This document shows, piece by piece, positions 35,991 to 45,655 of a stretch of 64,000 bases of DNA. The position numbers were made by a program, and so were the translations under genes. Every line of letters begins with the position of its first letter. The first letter of the stretch is position 1. The notes under the pieces are model-generated. The model was not told where the DNA came from and made no database searches. It saw only the letters and a program-made list of their open reading frames with translations. This stretch comes from Marinobacter shengliensis. Its GTDB lineage: Bacteria > Pseudomonadota > Gammaproteobacteria > Pseudomonadales > Oleiphilaceae. The stretch is taken from contig NZ_PXNO01000027.1 in assembly GCF_003007715.1 (NCBI RefSeq), positions 124,001 to 188,000 on the forward strand, given 5' to 3'.

Positions 35991-38633
35991 ATGAGATGGC
36001 TAAGCGATAGTTCTCAACACGCCCACCTGGGGGTGTTGAAAGCTGCTGGAGTAATGCTTGCTTCCAGCATGTTGTTAGTCGGTTGTTTTGGCGGCAGCTC
36101 ATCGGGTTCCGGTTCAAGTGTCGACGAAACGCTATTCCCCGCAGACGGTAAGTTCAACGCTACCATTCGCAGGACCACCAATGGCGTGCCTCACGTCAAA
36201 GCCGACAACCTCGCATCGGCGGCATTCGGCGCGGGTTACGCCCAAACACAGGACAATGTGTGTTTGCTGGCGGAGGCAATCGTCAAGGCCAGGAGTGAAA
36301 GAGCAAAGTACTTTGGGCCTGGGCCCGGAGATATCAACATCATCAACGATTTCAGCTTCAAGGCCCAGAAAATTCTGAGTGGTGCCGAAGCTGAATATCC
36401 GAGCCTCAGTAGTGAGACCAGAGCCCTCATCGAGGGATTTGCCGCTGGCTACAATAAGTATGTGAAAGAAACAGAGTCGGCAGATTTGCCTCCAGAGTGC
36501 CGGAATCAACCTTGGGTAAAAGAGATCACACCTGTTGATCTGTTTGCTCATTACCGGATCGTCGGTCAATACGCCAGTGGTGCTTTGTTTGCCACGGGAG
36601 CAGTATTCCTGGCAGTGCCGGACGGCGAATCACCTTCTCCAACACCGGTCATGAATGCGGCCTCACGAGATACCTCTTCCGATGAAATGCTTCGGAAACT
36701 GGTTGCAAACGCAACGTCAAACGCGGCCAATCAAATCGATTATCAGGATTTCGGGCTTGGTAGTAACGCCTGGGGTGTTGGTGGAGACCTGACGGAGCAG
36801 GGTAAAGGTGCGTTGCTGGCAAACCCGCATTTTCCCTACACCGGCCATAGGAGGCTATACCAAGTCCAGATGACCGTTCCTGGCTACCTGAATACCAACG
36901 GAGCGGGGCTTTTGGGTACCGCGATTCCATTGATTAATTTCAATGAGAATCTGGCATGGTCTCATACGGTAACCACGAGCCGCCGTTTTACGTTATATGA
37001 GTTGCAACTCAAAGACGGCGATAACTTCACTTACCTGAAGGATGGTCAGGAGCGGCCCATAACCTCAGAAACCTACAGAATCGAGGTGAACAACGGCTCT
37101 CCAACACCAACTATTCTTGAGAAGACGTTCTACTTCTCAGAGTATGGCCCTATGTTGGCCGCTGATGCGGTAACCAGCGGCGGCCTCCCCGCCTGGGGCG
37201 CAGCGGGTACTGCATACACCTATCGGGATGCGAATGCCTCCACTCAGCGGCTATTGGATACCTGGCTGCAAATGAGCCGGGCCAGTACTTTGGCTGAGTT
37301 CCGGCAAGTGTTCCAGAATTGCGGCACCACATTCTGGACAAATACCACCTACGCGGATGATCAGGGCAACGCCTATTACATTGACAGCAGCTCGGTGCCG
37401 CATCTTTCGGATGCTGCGCTGGCGGTTGTAGATTTTAAGCGAAAGGTCAGCCCCGAATACAATCAGCTCTTTAATGCAGGCCTGACTTTGCTGGATGGAA
37501 GTAAGTCCCGCGATGATTGGGTAGAGGGTGAATGCGGCGGTTTGGTGCCCTATGAAAAACGACCTCAGTTACTTCGTACCGATTGGGTGCAAAACTCCAA
37601 TGACAGTTACTGGGCAACCAACCCGGATGCTTTCCTGACAGGGTTTTCCCCCCTCTTCGGCTCAGAAGAAACGCCCCTGAACCCAAGAACCCGTATCGGC
37701 ATCAAAATGTTGCAAAACCCTTCTGATCCGGGATTTGCTGCCGGCGCGCCGGCTGGGCAAGATGGGAAGTTTGGGGCGATTGATCTGATCAACGTGATCT
37801 ACAACAACCGTACCTGGTACGCAGAGGAGTTCCTGCCCGAGTTGCGGGACCGTTGTACGTTGATTGGTAGCGACCCCGTGAATCTTTCGGGCGGTGGCTC
37901 CAGGGCTGTGGAGGAGGCCTGTGATGTCCTGCAGGACTGGAATGGCGTATATGATGTGGATAGCGTTGGCGCCCATGTGTTCCGGGTATTTATTGCTAAC
38001 TACCGGAACAGTTTTGGGGCGGACCTGACCGTTCCGTTTGATCCTAGCGATCCCGTTGCAACCCCCGCGTCGCCGTCAGAAGCTACTAAAGGTACGGCGG
38101 ATGATGCAATGTTGATAGCGCTTGCCGAAGGGCTTGAAGCTCTGGATTCCGTTGGAATTGCCTACGATGTGGCGCTCGGACAGGTGCAATACTATCAGCC
38201 GAGCGGTGGAGTGCCGCCTGGTGGTACCCCAGTTGAGCAGCTTCAGTCGTTTCCCTGGCATGGAGGTGACGGGACTATCGATGGCGCCTTTAATGCGATT
38301 GGTGTAGTGGCCTCGCCTGTTGCCGAAGACACGGTATTTCCAAGGATTGCCCCTTCGACCATTGGTAACACGGCGGGGCTTTCTGATCAGCCTGGCGAAG
38401 GTTGGTTGATGGCCAGAGGGACCAGTTGGCATTTCGGTCTGGAGTTCACAGACGAGGGCCCTCAGGCCTATGGACTGGTGAGCTACTCCCAGTCGAGTGA
38501 TGAGGGATCACCATACTTCAATGATCAGGGATTGCGTTACTCGGAGAAGGATTATCGGAAGCTGTACTTCAGTAATGGTGAGATTGAGGCGAATCTCATT
38601 CCCAACGGGACAGTCCAGATCATGACCGAGTAA
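35991..38633 (+). CDS. Penicillin acylase-family lipoprotein (AHL/acyl-amide acylase type)
   Basis: 880-residue Ntn hydrolase. Lipoprotein signal (lipobox LVGC, Cys about 32, then GGSSSGSGSS linker), alpha chain (about 50-240; GVPHVKADNLASAAFGAGYA, QTQDNVCLLAEAI), and the autoproteolytic site where the nucleophile Ser258 of the beta chain follows Gly (LGSNAWGVGG). The order matches PvdQ/QuiP/aculeacin-acylase relatives that cleave acyl-homoserine lactones or other acyl amides. The substrate is not predictable; quorum quenching is possible. Codon use looks less GC-rich than the neighbours. The ribosome site is weak. Confidence 0.9.
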   Translation: MRWLSDSSQHAHLGVLKAAGVMLASSMLLVGCFGGSSSGSGSSVDETLFPADGKFNATIRRTTNGVPHVKADNLASAAFGAGYAQTQDNVCLLAEAIVKARSERAKYFGPGPGDINIINDFSFKAQKILSGAEAEYPSLSSETRALIEGFAAGYNKYVKETESADLPPECRNQPWVKEITPVDLFAHYRIVGQYASGALFATGAVFLAVPDGESPSPTPVMNAASRDTSSDEMLRKLVANATSNAANQIDYQDFGLGSNAWGVGGDLTEQGKGALLANPHFPYTGHRRLYQVQMTVPGYLNTNGAGLLGTAIPLINFNENLAWSHTVTTSRRFTLYELQLKDGDNFTYLKDGQERPITSETYRIEVNNGSPTPTILEKTFYFSEYGPMLAADAVTSGGLPAWGAAGTAYTYRDANASTQRLLDTWLQMSRASTLAEFRQVFQNCGTTFWTNTTYADDQGNAYYIDSSSVPHLSDAALAVVDFKRKVSPEYNQLFNAGLTLLDGSKSRDDWVEGECGGLVPYEKRPQLLRTDWVQNSNDSYWATNPDAFLTGFSPLFGSEETPLNPRTRIGIKMLQNPSDPGFAAGAPAGQDGKFGAIDLINVIYNNRTWYAEEFLPELRDRCTLIGSDPVNLSGGGSRAVEEACDVLQDWNGVYDVDSVGAHVFRVFIANYRNSFGADLTVPFDPSDPVATPASPSEATKGTADDAMLIALAEGLEALDSVGIAYDVALGQVQYYQPSGGVPPGGTPVEQLQSFPWHGGDGTIDGAFNAIGVVASPVAEDTVFPRIAPSTIGNTAGLSDQPGEGWLMARGTSWHFGLEFTDEGPQAYGLVSYSQSSDEGSPYFNDQGLRYSEKDYRKLYFSNGEIEANLIPNGTVQIMTE

Positions 38634-39300
38634 AATGGGAAGGGCGGACTTGTTAACAAAGGCTGCCCGTGTTCTTGATAGTTAGAGATATGAAAAAGAA
38701 GCGACCGAAAAGGCCGCCTTAGATTACAGGCCCTCGCCATCGCGGCGGGGGGCTGTAATTGGGGCATCGACGTTTCTGAGGTTGCCCCCTGCTCAAGGGC
38801 TGGCTCTGCAATAACACGAATTAGAGGTCGTGAGTCACGATCGCTGTTCCTAGACAACCACCTACTACGCTCAGCAAAATTGATGAGTACATCGATCTGG
38901 AATGCATCCGGGAACCCTTTTGGTACTCTTGTTGCTCAAGTTGTTTTTTGGGGGACAGCCTGAGAGGCATTTCAGGGAGCAGCAGCTGTATTGGGTGACA
39001 GGTCAACGTAGCCTATTCCTTGTACTTGCGACTCAACTTTGCAGACGAGATTCCCTATGCGTTTACGCCGAGCTAGAAATGCTGGCGTGGACTTCGTGCT
39101 AGCAGCCTCTAACAGGCGATCTTTGGTGAGGATGTCATCCAAGCGATGCTGAGCGGTCTTGTTGGTGATGACGTCTTCTACGCCGAGAGCATGCAACTAA
39201 CGACAAATGCCAACGAAAAAACGGCTTGAAATAGGAGTAGGTTAAGGTGGCCGCTTACTTCCATGGTCTGGAAAGTACTATTGGGAGGAGGCGCGGGACT
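38634..39300. other. Gene-poor stretch with degraded coding sequence
   Basis: About 670 bp without an intact gene. Short frames exist on both strands (minus 38972-39196, starting MHALGVEDVITNKTAQHRLD; plus around 39113-39228, FGEDVIQAMLSGLVGDDVFY) but are interrupted and match no family I can name. It looks like decayed insertion DNA between the two large lipoprotein genes. Confidence 0.5.
38723..38759 (+). terminator. Hairpin after the acylase gene
   Basis: Stem ATTACAG/CTGTAAT (38723-38729 with 38753-38759), extended inward by CCC and CGCC pairs with one mismatch and one wobble, and a 5-nt loop. Only TT follows, so termination is plausible but not strong. Confidence 0.45.
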
Positions 39301-39336
39301 AAAAGAAAAAAGCCCCCTGTTAACTACAGGGGGCTT
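39301..39336 (-). terminator. Intrinsic terminator of the lipase gene
   Basis: On the minus strand, an 11-bp stem (39310-39320 with 39326-39336), loop of 5 nt, then a T-rich run (complement of 39301-39311). It lies 54 nt beyond the lipase stop. Confidence 0.9.
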
Positions 39337-39389
39337 GGGTTGTAAGGGAGCTCAAATACTTCCTAGTTCAAATTGTTTTAACGGATCAA

Positions 39390-42300
39390 TTAGTCCTGCG
39401 GCGGCGCGTTTACTGTGCCGATCAGGGCAATTGTCTGAGCAATCATCGTGCCAAATGTTGCCTGAGCTTCTTCTGCACTGCTAACGACTTCTCCGCCTGT
39501 AGCGATAGAGCGATCCTTCAGTACATCACCGGCCTCTGCGATACTCTCTTGCGGGAGGACCGGTGTGCCGTGCACGCCACCTTGATACCTGGTGATCATC
39601 GGCAGGTTCAGTGGCAGGTCGGTTGGGGTAGCTCCCATGACGAAGGCTAGAGCTTCAGAGCCCGAAAGGGGAGCTGCCGGCGACTGAACTCGAACGCCAT
39701 TCGGGAAGGTGATGTTCAGCGGAGCGTTGTCCTCACCGAACCGGACATCCGCAGCGTTTGGCGTTGTGCGATCACCGGCTATTTGAGCAAGAACTGTGTT
39801 CGAAACAGCAAGCTCATTAGCAAAGTTGATCGGATCAACTGAGTCCAGCATGGCCTGATTTACGTAGAAGAAAGTCTCCAGATTCGCGTCGCCCTGCTCA
39901 AGGCCCGCAGCTGCCCGCAGACCGCCCAAAATCGTGGGCGCGAAACTGGGCGAGTTTTCCAGCAAGCGAGTCGTGCCTGCTACGGGTGTCAGTAGGTGGG
40001 CTCCGGCAACGAACAAGTCCGGATTGCCACTGGCTGTGGCTGCGCCGACGAAAGCGCCGCCGTTGAGCGTGCCAAGAGAGTGTCCAATGAACGTCACGCC
40101 GTTTTTGGTGACTCCTTCTAGGCTATTGATCGTGGCTGTCAGGTTCATCAGATCGATTGCACCCTGACGCAGAACGTCACGTGAGTTCATGAAGTTTGTG
40201 AGGTTGATGAACAATGATCCTGAACTACCTACTCCAGACTCGAAGTTCATGGCTATCGGGTTGCCATCAGGACCGGCGGTGAAGCCGTAATGGCGCTCAT
40301 TGATACCCTCAACAGCGCCTGTTGCTGTGCTAGCCGCCGCCAGGCCAGGAATGGTGCTTCCAGCATTTGCGACAGTGTTGTCGAGAGAGAAGGCACCACC
40401 AAGACTTTGAGCGGCCTCTGGTCCGCATTGCGGTGTCTCATTGCCCTCAATAGAGAGGACGTTCGCCACTGCCTCTTGGAAGGTCCGTTCAGCGGAGGGA
40501 GCAATGCCTTCGTGGAGGGCTGCCTCACACTGAACCACTGGAGTTTCCCCTGAGGTGTCGAAAGCGATCGACTGAAGAACCAATCCGGGGAACTGTCTCG
40601 CAATAATTGCGTCAATAGTTGCCTGAACCTGCGGAGTAACAATTGGATCCCCATTCTCATCCTCAGTTGGAGCAGGCACCAGGCCGCCTTGGACCAACAA
40701 TGTCAAAGCGAGACTTTCCTGATCATCTCTGGTGAACGGCGATACGCCGTGCAGTGGTTGATCGATTGCGAAAACCGCTAAGTTCAGGCCCTCACTCTGT
40801 GCTGCTGCAACGAGCTGAGTGCCGAACGCAAGAGCTGCGCTGCGGTCGGTGGTGATGCCGTGTTGGAAGATCACTGGGATCAGTGGATCGCCCTCAGCTG
40901 TTGTCGGGTCGGCGTCAGCTGGAGTAATGACCAGCATTGGAACTTCGACCTTGCCTTGCAGTGTTGGGAAAGGAAAGTTGTAGTTCAATACATTTGAAAC
41001 ATCAGCGTCTTGCTGGGGGATTGTCGCCCCCAGCGCTTCACCGAGCACCGCTGCAAGCGGAACGTCAGGGCGCCAGCTTACAGTTCTAAGAGTTGAAGTT
41101 GACCCGGTTTGAGTGCTGTCCGGAACGGCGACATATTGTGGCAGCTCAATGAAGCCTTGATGCACATCCACTTGGCCTGGCTGAACGTTCAAAGAAGAGA
41201 GTACCGCAGAAACCGAAAGCGCATCATTGGTGCTGTTAATGCCAATATTCTCAATGGCCTTGGGCTGAGGGAAAGACAGCTGTGCGTCTGCAAGAACGCC
41301 ATCGAGTGAAAACTTCACCAGTGCGCCAACGCAGTTGAATTGATCGTCGAACGAGCCTAGCGGTGTGTCAAAAGGCGGTTCGTCGCATGGGGCCAGCCCA
41401 TCGTCTTCCAAAGCAATGCTTGGTTCGAAGTTTGCCAGAGCAGTACTAACGGCCCCGAACACGGTGGCGAAGTCGCTGGCTCCGTCCTTAACCGCAGCTG
41501 AGGCGGCACCAACGGTTACAGAGCGTCGGAGCTGGTCGGAGATCCAGTTGGCCGGATTCGCCATGTGACTTAGGACTTTCTTGTCTTCGCTGGTGGTAAA
41601 GCTGTAAGAAAGAGCGATGTTGCTATCGGTCAATGCCGGCATACCAAGCGCTGCGCGAGAGCTGTTATTGAGAGCGAAGTAGTTGGTGCCGATGTTTTCC
41701 CAGAAGCTGTTGATCAAGGTCCGCACTGGATTGAGAGCGGAGTTTCCAACTGGCTGATTTTCGTCGGTCAGGTTTTGATAAGCTGGAGAGGCAACGATCG
41801 CCTCTCCACTGATGTCCTTGATACCGTTGGTGATAACGACCACGTGCCTGCTAAGCGGGTTTAGTGGTTTGTTGGGTCGAATTCTGATCGCGGAGTCGCC
41901 ATCAAGCTCAAGCACATCGTGGTCATAAGCTGGTGAATTGGCGAGTTCGACCAAGTGAGCTATCGCTGCGCCTTGATCCCGCCCGCTTAGATCTCGGCCG
42001 TTACCCAGTGGATTCTGCCCGGCGGCAACTTGAAAAGTAATTGCTGAAGGAATGGTCGGTGGTTCGCCGATGCCAAGCGCACGAACGGGTTCTCCGCTAG
42101 CGTACTGAACCTCAATAAGGAATACATTCTGATTAGGGTTCGGTATTACAGGCAGCTGCCCTTCTTGGCCAGCAGCAGGATTGGGGATAAATGCTCTGGA
42201 GTCTACCGTGCTAGCGTCGATGTCGCCGCTAAGTCTTACCACTGCAGGGGCCACCGTAGACGCCCCACTGAGATTATTTAATGCGGCGATGACAGGGTTG

Positions 42301-42539
42301 GTCATATCGCCAGCTACACCAAAAGAGCCATCTGCAGCTTGCTGGTCGAAGTTGAGGTCCGATGGAACAGGGATTTGACCAGTTAGAGGGTTGAATACCG
42401 GCCAGGTTTTCCCAGTAAAATCTGGATTGCTGATCTTATAATCCGGATTCGCATTACCCCCATCGCCGGCGCTATCGAAGCAACCAGTCAACCCAAGGGA
42501 AGAAGCCACGGCAAGACTTATTAGAGTTTTCTTGAACAT
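39390..42539 (-). CDS. Pla-1/cef (VolA-like) extracellular lipase, lipoprotein
   Basis: 1049 residues. Lipoprotein signal MFKKTLISLAVASSLGLTGC, a long N-terminal 'virulence factor lipase N-terminal' domain (about 35-480) and a C-terminal alpha/beta-hydrolase domain with FQHGITTDRSAALAFG (oxyanion region) and nucleophile elbow GHSLG (Ser821). The family includes Aeromonas Pla-1 and Vibrio VolA, a surface-exposed lysophospholipase that releases fatty acids from host or environmental phospholipids. The open frame continues 46 codons upstream, but the lipobox fixes the ATG at 42539. A clear terminator follows; there is no operon partner. Confidence 0.92.
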   Translation of the reverse strand: MFKKTLISLAVASSLGLTGCFDSAGDGGNANPDYKISNPDFTGKTWPVFNPLTGQIPVPSDLNFDQQAADGSFGVAGDMTNPVIAALNNLSGASTVAPAVVRLSGDIDASTVDSRAFIPNPAAGQEGQLPVIPNPNQNVFLIEVQYASGEPVRALGIGEPPTIPSAITFQVAAGQNPLGNGRDLSGRDQGAAIAHLVELANSPAYDHDVLELDGDSAIRIRPNKPLNPLSRHVVVITNGIKDISGEAIVASPAYQNLTDENQPVGNSALNPVRTLINSFWENIGTNYFALNNSSRAALGMPALTDSNIALSYSFTTSEDKKVLSHMANPANWISDQLRRSVTVGAASAAVKDGASDFATVFGAVSTALANFEPSIALEDDGLAPCDEPPFDTPLGSFDDQFNCVGALVKFSLDGVLADAQLSFPQPKAIENIGINSTNDALSVSAVLSSLNVQPGQVDVHQGFIELPQYVAVPDSTQTGSTSTLRTVSWRPDVPLAAVLGEALGATIPQQDADVSNVLNYNFPFPTLQGKVEVPMLVITPADADPTTAEGDPLIPVIFQHGITTDRSAALAFGTQLVAAAQSEGLNLAVFAIDQPLHGVSPFTRDDQESLALTLLVQGGLVPAPTEDENGDPIVTPQVQATIDAIIARQFPGLVLQSIAFDTSGETPVVQCEAALHEGIAPSAERTFQEAVANVLSIEGNETPQCGPEAAQSLGGAFSLDNTVANAGSTIPGLAAASTATGAVEGINERHYGFTAGPDGNPIAMNFESGVGSSGSLFINLTNFMNSRDVLRQGAIDLMNLTATINSLEGVTKNGVTFIGHSLGTLNGGAFVGAATASGNPDLFVAGAHLLTPVAGTTRLLENSPSFAPTILGGLRAAAGLEQGDANLETFFYVNQAMLDSVDPINFANELAVSNTVLAQIAGDRTTPNAADVRFGEDNAPLNITFPNGVRVQSPAAPLSGSEALAFVMGATPTDLPLNLPMITRYQGGVHGTPVLPQESIAEAGDVLKDRSIATGGEVVSSAEEAQATFGTMIAQTIALIGTVNAPPQD

Positions 42540-42916
42540 GGGTGGAACCTTTTCCTGTTGTTGTGTCGTTATATCCGGCGTAGACGGAACCGGTCGGCCC
42601 CTGAATTCCGTGCTTTTGCCTGTTCTGCTTTTACGAATTCGTTCGTTGTCTGAAATTGTAGCCAGCACTTGAGCCAATTTCTGTAGCTTTGACTATAGCG
42701 ACAGTCTGGCAAGTGTTGATCAGCCAAAAGTGTGATTCTGCTTTCGGAATCCCTCCTCGCACAGTCGGAGTGGCCTTTCTGAAAAATAGTGGGCACTGGC
42801 GGGTTTGTCGAGTCCTATCGAGTTCATTTCTGGTAAACTCACGCATCCTTATACAAGCAGGGGCTACCAGGGTGGCTCCGCACATTTCCGATAATCAGAA
42901 AGCTGATGAGGCGACT
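42540..42916. other. Divergent intergenic region, lipase / fumarase
   Basis: 377 bp between divergent starts, presumably holding both promoters. A reading frame is open on the plus strand from 42689 into the fumarase but has no family homology before 42917. No convincing promoter or operator was identified by eye. Confidence 0.5.
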
Positions 42917-44431
42917 ATGACCACTGTTATCCGCCAGGACGACCTGATCGAAAGCGTAGCCGATGCGCTGCAGTTTATTTCCTACTATCACCCCAAGGAT
43001 TTTATTCAGGCTGTGTACGAGGCCTATCAGCGCGAAGAGTCCCAGGCTGCCAAGGATGCCATGGCCCAGATCCTGATTAATTCCCGGATGTGTGCCCAGG
43101 GCCATCGCCCGATCTGCCAGGACACCGGCATTGTGACCGTATTCGTGAACATTGGCATGGATGTGAAATTCGAGTGCGACATACCGCTGGACGACGTGAT
43201 CAACGAAGGCGTGCGCCGTGCTTACACCCACCCGGACAATGTTCTTCGTGCCTCCGTGCTGGCCGACCCGGACGGCAAGCGCCAGAACACCAAGGACAAC
43301 ACCCCCGCCATCATCCACTACAAAATGGTGCCGGGTAACACGGTAGACGTGCACGTGGCAGCCAAGGGCGGCGGCTCTGAAGCCAAGTCCAAGTTTGCCA
43401 TGCTGAACCCGTCTGACTCGGTGGTGGACTGGGTGCTGAAGATGGTGCCCCAGATGGGTGCCGGCTGGTGCCCGCCTGGTATGCTGGGTATCGGTATTGG
43501 TGGTACTGCCGAGAAGGCGATGGAACTGGCCAAGGAAGCCCTGCTGGACCCAATCGATATTCACGATCTGCAGGCCCGTGGCGCGTCTAACCGCTCTGAA
43601 GAATTGCGCCTGGAGCTGTTTGAGAAGGTCAATGAGCTGGGCATTGGTGCCCAGGGTCTGGGTGGTCTGACCACGGTTCTGGATGTGAAGGTGAAGGACT
43701 TTCCGACACACGCGGCCAACAAACCGGTGGCGATTATTCCGAACTGTGCCGCTACCCGCCACGCGCATTTTGTGCTGGATGGCTCTGGCCCGTCTCTGCA
43801 GACACCGCCGAGCCTGGACGACTGGCCAGAAATCACCTGGGAAGTGGGCGAGAACGTTCGCCGTGTAAATCTGGACACCGTGACTCCGGAAGACGTGAAA
43901 GACTGGCAGCCCGGTGAAACTGTTCTTCTGTCTGGCAAAATGCTGACTGGCCGTGACGCCGCCCACAAGAAGATGGTGGATATGATCGAGCGTGGCGAGG
44001 AGCTGCCGGTGGATCTGAAAGGTCGCTTCATCTATTACGTGGGCCCGGTTGATCCGGTGCGTGAAGAAGTGGTTGGCCCGGCTGGCCCCACTACCGCCAC
44101 CCGTATGGACAAGTTTACCGACACCATGCTGGAGAAAACCGGCCTGACCGGCATGATCGGTAAAGCCGAGCGTGGCCAGGTTGCTATTGATGCGATCAAG
44201 AAGCACGGCGCGGTATACCTGATGGCGGTGGGCGGTGCGGCTTACCTGGTATCCAAGGCGATCAAGGGTGCCGAAGTGGTGGCCTTCGAAGAGCTGGGTA
44301 TGGAAGCCATTTACGAGTTCGAAGTGGAAGACATGCCGGTAACCGTAGCGGTGGATTCCCGTGGCAGCTCCGTGCACCAGACCGGCCCGGTTGAGTGGCA
44401 CGACAAGATCATTGCTGCCAAAGCGGTTTGA
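42917..44431 (+). CDS. fumA: Class I fumarate hydratase (4Fe-4S)
   Basis: 504-residue iron-sulfur fumarase interconverting fumarate and malate in the TCA cycle. Seen: CQDTGIVTVFVNIGMDVKFE with a cluster-region Cys, PGNTVDVHVAAKGGGSEAKS, PPGMLGIGIGGTAEKAM, GAQGLGGLTTVLDVKVKDFP, then C-terminal domain GKMLTGRDAAHKKM and YVGPVDPVREEVVGPAGPTT. The length matches single-chain FumA/B-type enzymes. The start is the ATG at 42917 just after GATGAGG; upstream codons are not conserved. The oxygen-sensitive cluster implies iron-dependent expression, though no regulator site was seen. Confidence 0.95.
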   Translation: MTTVIRQDDLIESVADALQFISYYHPKDFIQAVYEAYQREESQAAKDAMAQILINSRMCAQGHRPICQDTGIVTVFVNIGMDVKFECDIPLDDVINEGVRRAYTHPDNVLRASVLADPDGKRQNTKDNTPAIIHYKMVPGNTVDVHVAAKGGGSEAKSKFAMLNPSDSVVDWVLKMVPQMGAGWCPPGMLGIGIGGTAEKAMELAKEALLDPIDIHDLQARGASNRSEELRLELFEKVNELGIGAQGLGGLTTVLDVKVKDFPTHAANKPVAIIPNCAATRHAHFVLDGSGPSLQTPPSLDDWPEITWEVGENVRRVNLDTVTPEDVKDWQPGETVLLSGKMLTGRDAAHKKMVDMIERGEELPVDLKGRFIYYVGPVDPVREEVVGPAGPTTATRMDKFTDTMLEKTGLTGMIGKAERGQVAIDAIKKHGAVYLMAVGGAAYLVSKAIKGAEVVAFEELGMEAIYEFEVEDMPVTVAVDSRGSSVHQTGPVEWHDKIIAAKAV

Positions 44432-44452
44432 TCTGAGTCTTTGTTAGTCTCG

Positions 44453-44487
44453 GTGGCAGCCTTGGGCGTTCGGCTCAGGGCTGCCAC
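44453..44487. terminator. Convergent hairpin, fumarase / ATL
   Basis: 9-bp perfect stem GTGGCAGCC/GGCTGCCAC (44453-44461 with 44479-44487) between the fumarase stop and the ATL stop, overlapping the last ATL codons. No T run, so its role as a terminator is tentative. Confidence 0.35.
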
Positions 44488-44798
44488 TGAAAGTCCTTCA
44501 TCTTTACCTTTCCTTTATACACCTCCACCCCCTCCAGTCTCAGCTTCTCGGTTTGAAGCTGGCAGGTTTCTGTGCCTCCAGGAAAAGCGATCTGGCCGTT
44601 GCTGCGGATAACCCGGTGCCAGGGGATGCTGTGGCCGGCGGGCAGTTTGCCCAGGGCCCGGCCAACAAAGCGCGCCTGGCGGCCCAGGCCGGCCATGGCG
44701 GCGACCTGGCCGTAGCTGGCCACTTTTCCTTGCGGAATGGCGGCCACTACCTGCCAGATTTTCTGCTCTTTTGTCGGTTCTTTGTCGAACTCGTCCAT
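44475..44798 (-). CDS. atl: Alkyltransferase-like protein (ATL, MGMT family)
   Basis: 107-residue protein matching the C-terminal DNA-binding domain of O6-alkylguanine transferases: IPQGKVASYGQVAAMAG, GRALGKLPAGHSIPWHRVI, then a GxxAFPGG-type tail. The alkyl-accepting Cys of PCHRV is replaced by Trp60 (PWHRV), the hallmark of ATLs. ATLs bind O6-alkylguanine without repairing it and hand lesions to nucleotide excision repair. It starts 23 nt after the SDR stop on the same strand. Confidence 0.93.
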   Translation of the reverse strand: MDEFDKEPTKEQKIWQVVAAIPQGKVASYGQVAAMAGLGRQARFVGRALGKLPAGHSIPWHRVIRSNGQIAFPGGTETCQLQTEKLRLEGVEVYKGKVKMKDFQWQP

Positions 44799-44821
44799 TC
44801 AGAGCCTCATGCGTCTGCGCA

Positions 44822-45583
44822 CTAGAGACGCAGTGCGCCGTCCACTTCGATCATACGGCCGGAGACGTAGTCGTTCTCGAAGATGAACGCCACGGCAGAG
44901 GCGATTTCCTCCGGCTTACCCATGCGCTTGAGCGGAATGCCCGCGGTCATTTTCTCCAGGGCTTCGGGTTTCATGGAGGCTGTCATTTCGGTTTCGATGA
45001 AGCCAGGGGCGATGCCCATGCAGCGGATGCCATAGCGGGCCAGCTCTTTGGCCCAGACCGGCACCAGGGCAGAGACACCGGCCTTGGCGGCGGAGTAGTT
45101 GCTCTGGCCCATGTTGCCGGCGCGGGAGATGGAGGCGATGTTGATAATGACGCCCTGGTCACCGTTTTCGATCATGCGGGTGGCGGCTTCGCGGCCGCAC
45201 AGGAATACGCCGGTGAGGTTTACATCAATGACGGACTGCCACTGGGCCAGTTCCATGCGTTTTTCCAGTTTGCCGTCCTTGAATTTCACCATCAGGCCGT
45301 CGCGCAGAATGCCAGCGTTGTTTACCAGACCGTTCAGGTGGCCAAAGTCGTTGATGATAGCTTGGAAGGTTTTCTCAACATCGTTTTCTTTAGCGACGTT
45401 GCAGACATAGGTTTTTGCATCGCTACCGGCTTGTTTGCAGGCGTCGGCGGCTTCCGTCAGTTTGTCTTCCATCAGGTCGATGAGCGCGAGCCTGGCGCCT
45501 TTGGCTGCCAGGTATTCTGCCATGGCGCGGCCGAGGCCCTGGCCGCCGCCGGTGATTGCGATCACTGAATCTTGAAGTTTCAT
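44822..45583 (-). CDS. SDR-family oxidoreductase (FabG-like)
   Basis: 253-residue short-chain dehydrogenase. Cofactor motif [23 protein letters not shown] (about 88-93), active-site Ser in [20 protein letters not shown] (Tyr-x3-Lys about 167-171), and APGFIETEM. The extra segment [17 protein letters not shown] is unlike the shortest FabG forms. The substrate is unknown; 3-oxoacyl or hydroxyacyl compounds are plausible. It may be co-transcribed with the downstream ATL gene, and is divergent from fxsA. Confidence 0.9.
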   Translation of the reverse strand: MKLQDSVIAITGGGQGLGRAMAEYLAAKGARLALIDLMEDKLTEAADACKQAGSDAKTYVCNVAKENDVEKTFQAIINDFGHLNGLVNNAGILRDGLMVKFKDGKLEKRMELAQWQSVIDVNLTGVFLCGREAATRMIENGDQGVIINIASISRAGNMGQSNYSAAKAGVSALVPVWAKELARYGIRCMGIAPGFIETEMTASMKPEALEKMTAGIPLKRMGKPEEIASAVAFIFENDYVSGRMIEVDGALRL

Positions 45584-45655
45584 GGTTTGCCCTAATTAAG
45601 TTCAGAGGTGGTTTACGTTCTCTGTGTGTCTGCATCGTTTTTATAAGGAGGCATT

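Noticed and set aside
42839-44401. 520-codon minus-strand frame opposite the fumarase gene
   Set aside because: High-GC codon shadow; the His-rich, low-complexity translation has no domain.
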